This document shows positions 6,033-10,836 of a DNA stretch of 10,836 bases, one piece after another. Location of the stretch: NCBI GenBank assembly GCA_947450745.1, contig CANFYD010000082.1:1-10836 (forward strand), in the 5' to 3' direction. Each line of letters begins with the position of its first letter. Position 1 is the first letter of the stretch. A program made the translations under genes and the position numbers. The stretch comes from Burkholderiales bacterium. GTDB lineage: Bacteria; Pseudomonadota; Gammaproteobacteria; Burkholderiales; Burkholderiaceae_C. The notes under the pieces are model-generated. The model saw nothing but the letters and a program-made list of their open reading frames with translations, did no database searches and was not told the origin of the DNA.

Positions 6033-6623
6033 TCAGAACGGGTTGAGCGACTTTTCCCGGCGGTAGTGCAAATAGCCGACGCTGGCACCGGCGCGCAAGC
6101 CGACGCCCAGGCGGATCGGGGCCAGCGTGATGCCTTCACTGCTCTGGTAGTTGATGCCCGCGCCGCCGATGTAGTAGAGGCTGCCGTCCACACCGGGGAA
6201 ACGGCGGTAAATGGCACCGGCGTCAGGCAGTTTGTAAATCAGCGTGAAGACCTTGGACGCGTTCGCGCCGGCATCGAAGCCCACCGACGGCCCGGCCCAG
6301 AACACCGGTTCACCGCTGCCGTTCTTCATCGTCAAGCGGCCTTCGCCGTAGCGCAGCCCCACTGTCAGCGCGGCGGATACCTCTTCGCCCTTGATGTAGG
6401 CATTGGGCCGGCCTTTTTCCTTGAAGGCTTTTTCGATCACCTTGGCCAAGCCCTCGGTGGTGCTGCCAAAAAACTCGGTGGCGGCCTTCAGCATCGAGTC
6501 CTGATCGAAGCTGTCGTCCTCGGTCGCCGCATAGACGCCGAGTGCTGGCGTGGCCAGCGAGAGCAGGGCACCAAAGCGAAGCAAGGCATGGCGGCGGTCA
6601 ATGGATGTATGAGTGTTCGGCAT
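6033..6623 (-). CDS. EipA-like DUF1134 exported protein
   Basis: A 196-residue exported protein. ATG at 6623 is chosen because AGGAG at 6638-6634 precedes it by 10 bases and because it gives a clean signal sequence: DRRHALLRFGALLSLATPALG, likely cleavage near VYA (32). The twin arginines at residues 10-11 before a hydrophobic stretch hint at Tat export, but a Sec route is possible. The mature part carries the DUF1134 pattern: SAALTVGLRYGEGRLTMK, VFWAGPSVGFDAGANASKVFTLIY, then YYIGGAGINYQ and LGVGLRAGASVGYLHY. The family includes EipA, an envelope-integrity protein of Brucella, so a periplasmic cell-envelope role is the best guess. It is convergent with the SHOCT gene (58-base gap) and divergent from the gene at 6809, with 185 bases between them that should hold both promoters; I could not pick out a convincing -35/-10 there. 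Confidence 0.82.
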   Translation of the reverse strand: MPNTHTSIDRRHALLRFGALLSLATPALGVYAATEDDSFDQDSMLKAATEFFGSTTEGLAKVIEKAFKEKGRPNAYIKGEEVSAALTVGLRYGEGRLTMKNGSGEPVFWAGPSVGFDAGANASKVFTLIYKLPDAGAIYRRFPGVDGSLYYIGGAGINYQSSEGITLAPIRLGVGLRAGASVGYLHYRREKSLNPF

Positions 6624-6808
6624 AAGGGTGGTGCTCCTGGCGAATCGGGTTGTAGATCGCCCCATGCTACGCCCCACCGACTGGGTGCCTGTAACAAAAC
6701 GTGCTTTGTGCACGCTGTCTCAAAAGTACGGCGCTGTTCGCCTCCTACACTTCAGGGTGCTTGGACTACCTGCACAACGCAGCGGCACATAAGGCGATTT
6801 CTAGACGA

Positions 6809-7288
6809 ATGAGTACAGATCTTTCCAAGCTGACGGTCGCCCTGGAATACGTTGATATGGCGGCCGGCCTGTATCTGGCCGGCGACAGCAATCACGCGGC
6901 GCGCTTGCTCGCTGCGGCCGCCGAAGAGGTGCTCAGTGATCTGGCTCGCTTGCTGGGCAACCATGTGCATGCCGATGAAATGCAGGTGTTGCTGGCGCGC
7001 ATTGCCCGGCGCTACCAGTCCCCGGTGATCGAGCCGCACAGTCAAACGCGGATGCGCAATGCCCAGTTGCAGGCGCGCTCGGCCGCCGCCAACCCGAATG
7101 AGTTGCCCGACGTGGCGCCAGACAACGCCCGCATGGCCGCCGCCGCCTATTTGCGTGCAGCCTGGTACACCTTGCAGTCGATGGGGCTGGACGCGGTGGT
7201 CCCGGCGCGTTTGCAAAAAGCGGTCTCGCAGAGCACGATCTGCACGCCCACCGAAGTCAGTGATGTTTGCCAGCCATTCCAGGTCTGA
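6809..7288 (+). CDS. Unrecognised helical protein, 159 residues
   Basis: I do not recognise this family. The chosen start, ATG 6809, begins a regular helical pattern: LSKLTVALEYVDMAAGLYLAGDSNHAARLL, then ARLLAAAAEEVLSDLARLL. Upstream in-frame codons back to a GTG at 6701 look non-coding in composition. The protein is cytoplasmic by appearance, with no signal or membrane segment, and mainly alpha-helical with an Asn/Pro-rich loop near 92-106. Two cysteines lie near the C-terminus (Cys145, Cys154). The first half reads like a helical bundle of the kind seen in tetratricopeptide or HEPN-like proteins, but no RxxxxH-type HEPN motif is present, so I do not assign it. The PilZ gene begins about 40 bases downstream on the same strand, so the two may be co-transcribed. 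The Shine-Dalgarno is weak (AAGG at 6791-6794). Codon usage resembles its neighbours. Confidence 0.7.
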   Translation: MSTDLSKLTVALEYVDMAAGLYLAGDSNHAARLLAAAAEEVLSDLARLLGNHVHADEMQVLLARIARRYQSPVIEPHSQTRMRNAQLQARSAAANPNELPDVAPDNARMAAAAYLRAAWYTLQSMGLDAVVPARLQKAVSQSTICTPTEVSDVCQPFQV

Positions 7289-7327
7289 ACCCGCCAAGCG
7301 CTGAACGGCCTCTGCTAGCATTAAACC

Positions 7328-7711
7328 TTGCTGAAGGAGCTTGTCATCAATACCGAACGCCGCCAATTTTCCCGCGTCAATTTCGACGTCGACGCCGAGT
7401 TGATCACCACGCAAGAGCACCTCAGCGTGCAGGTGCTGGACTTGTCCCTGAAGGGTGCGTTGCTGCGCTTGCCCGACCCTTGCGTCGTCGTCTTGGGCAC
7501 CCCTTGCTTGCTCAAAGTCATGCTGGCCGACAAGGAAAGTCGTATTTCCATGGCGGGCGAGGTGACTCATGTCGAAGGCGATCGTGCCGGGGTGCTGTGC
7601 CGCAGCATCGACATCGAAAGCATCACCCACCTGCGCCGCTTGATTGAAATGAATCTGGGTGATGCCAGCCTGGTCGAGCGGGAGCTGGGCGCGATGATCA
7701 ACCCAGAATGA
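7328..7711 (+). CDS. PilZ-domain c-di-GMP receptor protein
   Basis: A small single-domain PilZ protein of up to 127 residues. Both halves of the c-di-GMP binding signature are intact: RRQFSR (RxxxR at residues 12-16, counting from TTG 7328) and DLSLKG (DxSxxG at 38-43). Beta strands with the pattern ISMAGEVTHVEGDRAGVLC and a C-terminal helix (ITHLRRLIEMNLG) complete the fold. Such proteins sense the second messenger and act on motility, polysaccharide or pilus machinery through partners; the partner here is unknown. The start is uncertain. TTG 7328 gives MLKELVINTERR but has no upstream Shine-Dalgarno, whereas AAGGAG at 7334-7339 points to ATC 7346, giving a protein beginning INTERR. The PilZ motifs are kept either way. 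The last 14 bases overlap the 3' end of the convergent hydrolase gene. Confidence 0.85.
   Translation: MLKELVINTERRQFSRVNFDVDAELITTQEHLSVQVLDLSLKGALLRLPDPCVVVLGTPCLLKVMLADKESRISMAGEVTHVEGDRAGVLCRSIDIESITHLRRLIEMNLGDASLVERELGAMINPE
7334..7339 (+). promoter_or_regulatory. Strong Shine-Dalgarno whose position questions the PilZ start
   Basis: AAGGAG is a near-perfect ribosome binding site, but it lies inside the reading frame if translation starts at TTG 7328. Six bases after it, in frame, is ATC at 7346-7348, a rare near-cognate start. The only nearby standard codon downstream of it, TTG at 7341, is out of frame and soon hits a stop. Confidence 0.55.
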
Positions 7712-8546
7712 ACTCGCGCAGCGTCTTGAACGCTGCGACGGGGTCATCGCGCCAAGCGCCATGGCCAACGCCGGGGAAGCTGACCAATTTTGACCATTGC
7801 GGCGGCAAAGCTGCGGCGATGTCTTGCGCGTCGGCCAGCGGGCAGACCGGGTCTTGCTCGCCGGCCATCACCAGCACCGGGCATTGCGCCAGCGCCAAGC
7901 CGGGCAACAGATCCATGCCCTGCTTTTCACCGCCGACAAAGTGCAGCAGGATGTCTTCGCGCACCAAGGTGCGCTGCGCCGAGGCCGGGTCGCGGGGCAA
8001 GGTCGTGTTGTAGAGCAAGCGGCAACCGGCCCAGTAGGCAGCCCAATGCGCGGGCGTGGGTTCGCTCCAGAATTGGCGTGCCAACTCGCGCGCTTGGGGG
8101 CCGCCAAGCTTTTCAAACATCGCCAGCTTGCGCTCCATCACCATATTGGGCGAGGTGCTCGACAAGATCACCTTGGCCGCATGGCCGGGGTGGCGGGCGA
8201 TGTAGCGCTGCGCCACGAAGCCGCCGAATGATTGCCCCAGCACGATCGGTTTGACCAGGCCCAGCGCATCGCTCAAGCGCACCACATCGTCGGCCCAGGT
8301 GTCCAGCGTCCATTCGGACGGCGGCCGCTCGTCACTGCGGCCATGACCGCGGTGGTCGTAATAGATGATTTGCGCAATGTCGGCCAGGCAGGAAAAGCCC
8401 GGTTTGAAGGCGCTGTGATCAAAACCGGGGCCGCCATGCATGCAGATCAGCGTCGGTTTTTCTCGCATCAGCGGCCCGTCCGGTACCAGCCCCGGCCCCT
8501 CCACATCGACGAATAAACGCACGCCACCACCAATATCGATCCGCAT
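7698..8546 (-). CDS. Alpha/beta hydrolase, proline iminopeptidase-like
   Basis: A 282-residue alpha/beta-hydrolase. The HGGPG motif (37-41, oxyanion hole) and DHRGHGRSD (64-72) place it near the S33 proline iminopeptidase and related hydrolase group. Ser106 in GQSFGG is the nucleophile, Asp232 in GEQDPV the likely acid, and His262 in GVGHGAW the base, all at the expected spacing. A helical cap region lies between ~135 and 215. There is no signal peptide, so it is cytoplasmic. The substrate could be an N-terminal proline peptide, an ester or an epoxide, and the sequence alone does not decide. The start ATG at 8546 has GGGAG at 8557-8553, six bases upstream, so it is well supported. The histidine kinase gene ends 85 bases upstream on the same strand. 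The stop region overlaps the PilZ gene by 14 bases. Confidence 0.88.
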   Translation of the reverse strand: MRIDIGGGVRLFVDVEGPGLVPDGPLMREKPTLICMHGGPGFDHSAFKPGFSCLADIAQIIYYDHRGHGRSDERPPSEWTLDTWADDVVRLSDALGLVKPIVLGQSFGGFVAQRYIARHPGHAAKVILSSTSPNMVMERKLAMFEKLGGPQARELARQFWSEPTPAHWAAYWAGCRLLYNTTLPRDPASAQRTLVREDILLHFVGGEKQGMDLLPGLALAQCPVLVMAGEQDPVCPLADAQDIAAALPPQWSKLVSFPGVGHGAWRDDPVAAFKTLREFILG

Positions 8547-8562
8547 CGCAAGCTCCCGTTTG

Positions 8563-8591
8563 TTGATCGGTTGGCTGATCGGCTGATCAGC
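8563..8591. repeat. Short TGATC-containing repeats and palindrome upstream of the hydrolase
   Basis: The 85-base gap between kinase and hydrolase holds TTGATCGG (8563-8570), a tandem pair of GGCTGATC (8573-8580 and 8581-8588), and the perfect 10-bp palindrome GCTGATCAGC (8582-8591). It lies just upstream of the hydrolase ribosome binding site and could be an operator or a collapsed repeat. I recognise no specific regulator site. Confidence 0.35.
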
Positions 8592-8631
8592 TCAATCGCC
8601 CACGGGCAGTATGCCGACAGGAGCGCAGGTT

Positions 8632-10185
8632 TTATGTCGTGCGATCGGGCAGCCACAGCCGCAGGCACACCTCGTCCAGCGCACTGTGCTCCAAAGTCAG
8701 CTCGCCGCCGTGCGCGCGGGCAATCTCGCGCGCCAAGCTCAGGCCCAGGCCGTTGCCGTCGGCGCGCTGCTTCTGGGCTTGGCTGCCGCGATAGAAGCGG
8801 TCGAAAAAGCGCGCTCTCTCCGCCGCAGCGATGGGCTCGCTGGCGTTGGCAAATACCACTTCGACCCCGCCCGGCAAGTGCCGTCCGCTGAGCCGTATCC
8901 AACCGTCGGGCGGTTTGACGTAGCGCAGCGCATTGCTGATCAGGTTGTTGAACAACTGGCGCAGCAGCAAGGCGTCGCCGTGCGTCGCCAAATCAGGGTT
9001 GACGTCGCAACTCAAGCGCTGCGGCTCGCCCAACAGCATTTGGGCATCGGCTGCCAATGCGCCAAGCAACTCGCTCAGGTTGACCGGCACGATGTGCAAA
9101 GCCAAGCCGCCGGCATCCGCTTGCGACAGCAGCAGCAATTTGCGCGTGATGTTGGCGAGCCGCCCGACCTCGTCCAGCATGTCGGTCAAATCGGCTTGAA
9201 TGCCTCGATTTTCAGACGACTGCACCGCGCGTTCGATACGCCCCTGCAGAATCGTCAACGGCGTTTTCAGCTCATGGGCGGCATCGGCCGAAAACCGGGT
9301 CGCCTGGTGAAAACTGCTCTCCAAGCGCGCCAGCATGGTGTTGTAGGCCGCGATCAAGCCCTTGAACTCGCGGTCTTCACCGGCGCTGGGCAAGCGCTGA
9401 TCGAGCGCTTGCTGGGTGACCCGCTTCATTGCCTCGCTGAGCCGGCTGACCGGCCGGAGCATCAGCCCCGCCAGCAGCCAGGCCCCCAGCGCTGTCAGCA
9501 GCAGCGCCAGCGGCACGACCAGCAGCAGGGCGCGTTGGACGGCGGCTTGCATGTCCGCTTGAATCACACCCAGATCGGCCGCTACCCAGGCTTGCCGGCG
9601 TGGCAAGCTGAAGCGCGCCGCCCGCCAGTCGGCCGCGCCCGTGTTGAAACCGGCCAGGCTGCATTGACCCAGGGCCATGGGCGGCGGCGGGCGTTGTTGT
9701 TGTTGTTGTGGTTCATGCGGCTGACCGTCCGGCGCGGCTGGCGCAGAGTCCGCTTCACCGCGGTCGTCACGGTCGGGTGGCCGCTCGTCGCTGTGTTGTC
9801 TGGGCGGTGGCGGCGGCGGTAGGCCGCGCCCTTGCCACGGTGGGTAGGGCGTCCAGTGCAGCGCAGACCACGATAAATCGTCGCGCCAGTGGCTGGATTG
9901 CAGCGCGGCCTGGTTGGCTTGTGGCTGAAAGCTCAGCATCAGTTGCGCGGCCGATTCCAAGTGCAGTTTGGCGGCCACATCAGCCTCCAGCCGGGGCATG
10001 TCGTCGCCGCGCAATTGCTGCGGCGCTTGCGTGGCCAGGCGGCGCGCTTCCATGCACAGCCGCTCGTCGAGTTGTTCGACTTCATAGCGCCGCACGCTGC
10101 TCCAGCCCAGCGCCAACACCACGGTCAGCACGGCCGCCACGATCAACGCGGCACTGATGAATAAGCGGAGTCGAAACGTCATCAT
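8632..10185 (-). CDS. Two-component sensor histidine kinase, CusS/IrlS-like
   Basis: A 517-residue inner-membrane sensor kinase. A transmembrane helix (~8-28) leads to a periplasmic sensor (~29-218). A second helix (~219-243) is followed by a HAMP region (~244-295). The phospho-acceptor is His304 in DAAHELKTPL. The ATP domain has the N box LFNNLISNAL (411-420), the F box RFFDRFYRG and the G2 box GNGLGL (477-482). The G1 box lacks the usual Asp and reads VFANASEP with Asn447; heavy-metal-type kinases such as CusS commonly have Asn here, so it need not be dead. The sensor contains a Pro-rich, charged, Gln-run insert (~115-170). ATG 10185 and ATG 10182 are adjacent; TGAGG at 10199-10195 favours 10185. 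It starts 29 bases after the response regulator stop and probably phosphorylates that regulator. The signal is unknown; envelope or metal stress is a guess by family. Confidence 0.92.
   Translation of the reverse strand: MMTFRLRLFISAALIVAAVLTVVLALGWSSVRRYEVEQLDERLCMEARRLATQAPQQLRGDDMPRLEADVAAKLHLESAAQLMLSFQPQANQAALQSSHWRDDLSWSALHWTPYPPWQGRGLPPPPPPRQHSDERPPDRDDRGEADSAPAAPDGQPHEPQQQQQRPPPPMALGQCSLAGFNTGAADWRAARFSLPRRQAWVAADLGVIQADMQAAVQRALLLVVPLALLLTALGAWLLAGLMLRPVSRLSEAMKRVTQQALDQRLPSAGEDREFKGLIAAYNTMLARLESSFHQATRFSADAAHELKTPLTILQGRIERAVQSSENRGIQADLTDMLDEVGRLANITRKLLLLSQADAGGLALHIVPVNLSELLGALAADAQMLLGEPQRLSCDVNPDLATHGDALLLRQLFNNLISNALRYVKPPDGWIRLSGRHLPGGVEVVFANASEPIAAAERARFFDRFYRGSQAQKQRADGNGLGLSLAREIARAHGGELTLEHSALDEVCLRLWLPDRTT
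9693..9707. repeat. GTT trinucleotide repeat within the kinase gene
   Basis: Five perfect GTT units on the + strand, read as CAA codons on the coding strand, make the Gln run in the kinase's periplasmic insert. Changes in unit number would keep the frame. It lies between runs of Pro codons, so the whole insert is low complexity. Confidence 0.6.
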
Positions 10186-10187
10186 GT

Positions 10188-10232
10188 TCAGCGGCCTCAG
10201 CGGACTCAACGGTCTTAGTGGCCTGACGGGCC
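10188..10232 (-). repeat. Five imperfect 9-bp repeats between response regulator and kinase
   Basis: Consecutive 9-mers on the + strand are TCAGCGGCC, TCAGCGGAC, TCAACGGTC, TTAGTGGCC and TGACGGGCC. Read on the coding (minus) strand, the first unit (10232-10224) encodes GPS of the regulator. The next four each end in a stop in the regulator's frame: TAA, then TGA three times. The run also supplies the kinase's TGAGG ribosome binding site and ends two bases before its ATG. Confidence 0.7.
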
Positions 10233-10836
10233 GAGCTTGAAGCGGTAGCCGGTGCCGCGCACCGCTTCGAGGCAAGTGCCGACGTCGGCCGACCCATCCA
10301 TTTCGGCCAGCTTGGCGCGCAAGCGCTTGATGCAAACGTCCACCACATTGGTGCTGGGGTCGAAGTCGTAGCCCCAGACATGTTCAAGAATCTGGCTGCG
10401 GGTGAAGACTTGGCCGGCCGAGCGCATCAGGTATTCCAGCAGACTGAATTCGCGCGTCGTCAGCTCGATGGACTGGCTGCGGCAGCGCGCTTGGCGGCTG
10501 ATACGGTCGAGCGTCAGGGGCCCTACTTGCAGCAGGTTTTGACGCTCGCCGGCCAAGCGGCGGCGCAGGGCCAGGATGCGGGCTGCCAATTCCTCGACAA
10601 AGAATGGCTTGGCCAAATAGTCGTCAGCCCCCAGGTTGAGGCCTTCGAGCCGGTCGCCCAGCTCGTTGCGCGCGGTCAGCAAAATGACCGGCGTGGTGAC
10701 CGCTGCGCTGCGCATCTCGCGCAGGATCGACAGCCCATCGAGGCCGGGCAACATGATGTCCAGCACCACCACGTCGAAGCGGGGCTGCCGGGCCAGCGCC
10801 AGCCCTTGTTGGCCGTCGTCGCAATGACAAACCTCC
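10215..10836 (-). CDS. OmpR/PhoB-family response regulator (N-terminus outside window)
   Basis: A two-component response regulator whose first residues lie beyond the right edge. The receiver domain shows the phospho-acceptor Asp in VVLDIMLPGLDG (Asp codon at 10760-10758), the conserved Thr in VILLTARN and the conserved Lys in YLAKPF. The N-terminal acidic pair is outside the window. The C-terminal winged-helix DNA-binding domain is complete, with LTTREFSLLEYLM, QVFTRSQILEHVWG, the recognition-helix region STNVVDVCIKRLRAKL and the final RGTGYRFK. It should bind promoter DNA after phosphorylation by the kinase encoded 29 bases downstream. The NVVDV recognition helix resembles metal-responsive regulators such as CusR and IrlR, but the target genes are not identifiable here. 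The gene order is regulator first, then kinase. Confidence 0.93.
   Translation of the reverse strand, partial: EVCHCDDGQQGLALARQPRFDVVVLDIMLPGLDGLSILREMRSAAVTTPVILLTARNELGDRLEGLNLGADDYLAKPFFVEELAARILALRRRLAGERQNLLQVGPLTLDRISRQARCRSQSIELTTREFSLLEYLMRSAGQVFTRSQILEHVWGYDFDPSTNVVDVCIKRLRAKLAEMDGSADVGTCLEAVRGTGYRFKLGPSGH

Noticed and set aside
5057..6217. Minus-strand frame running across the SHOCT gene into the EipA-like gene (386 codons)
   Set aside because: It is in a different frame from the EipA-like protein and antisense to a well-supported SHOCT gene; no domain is visible.
6809..7288. HEPN-type toxin for the helical protein
   Set aside because: No RxxxxH-type catalytic motif is visible and no antitoxin-like partner lies next to it.
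6752..7768. Minus-strand frame opposite the helical protein and PilZ genes (338 codons)
   Set aside because: It covers two + strand genes and the gap between them. The PilZ signature is plainly on the + strand, and the antisense product is low-complexity His/Gln/Arg.
8820..8860. Histidine kinase as inactive because its G1 box lacks Asp
   Set aside because: Asn in place of Asp in this box is common in CusS/IrlS-type kinases that are active, and the H, N, F and G2 boxes are intact.
8611..9822. Long open frame on the + strand opposite the histidine kinase (403 codons)
   Set aside because: It is antisense to a kinase with all the main motifs in order, and its Gln/Arg-rich translation matches no family I know.
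10186..10335. 50-residue N-terminal extension of the histidine kinase
   Set aside because: It would overlap the response regulator and consist of its out-of-frame sequence plus the 9-bp repeat (PLRPLSPLRPL). The membrane helix begins right after ATG 10185.

Overview
The window is GC-rich, densely coded DNA, most likely from a betaproteobacterium of the order Burkholderiales. This is inferred from codon usage and the look of the FKBP, SHOCT, EipA-like and two-component proteins; no rRNA or other phylogenetic marker is present. There is no tRNA, CRISPR array, insertion sequence or integrase.

Left part (1-4752, + strand): this looks like an accessory DNA-processing region. It opens with the C-terminal ~400 residues of a type I restriction subunit, HsdR. 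Overlapping it by one base is a YgjP-like (DUF45) zinc metallopeptidase. A small secreted FKBP-type prolyl isomerase follows and looks unrelated. Next comes a two-gene exonuclease VII module. The large subunit is unusually long, with a DUF5710-like domain at its N-terminus and the catalytic residues retained. The small subunit has a long disordered linker and ends in EDDDLPF, a near copy of the acidic tip of single-stranded DNA-binding protein (SSB). That tail is the most striking observation here: it suggests an ExoVII variant wired into the SSB interaction network, beside a restriction system.

Middle part (4753-7711): a REPIN-like element (two inverted REP hairpins, each with an outward GTAG) separates xseB from a SHOCT-domain protein of unknown function. 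After that come an EipA/DUF1134-like exported protein on the minus strand, a 159-residue helical protein I do not recognise, and a c-di-GMP-type PilZ protein whose start codon is ambiguous.

Right part (7698-10836, minus strand): an alpha/beta hydrolase resembling proline iminopeptidases overlaps the PilZ gene tail to tail. It is followed by a sensor histidine kinase and its OmpR/PhoB-type response regulator, which runs off the window's right edge. The regulator is upstream of the kinase, and the short gap between them is built of 9-bp repeats that carry successive stop codons and the kinase's likely ribosome binding site.
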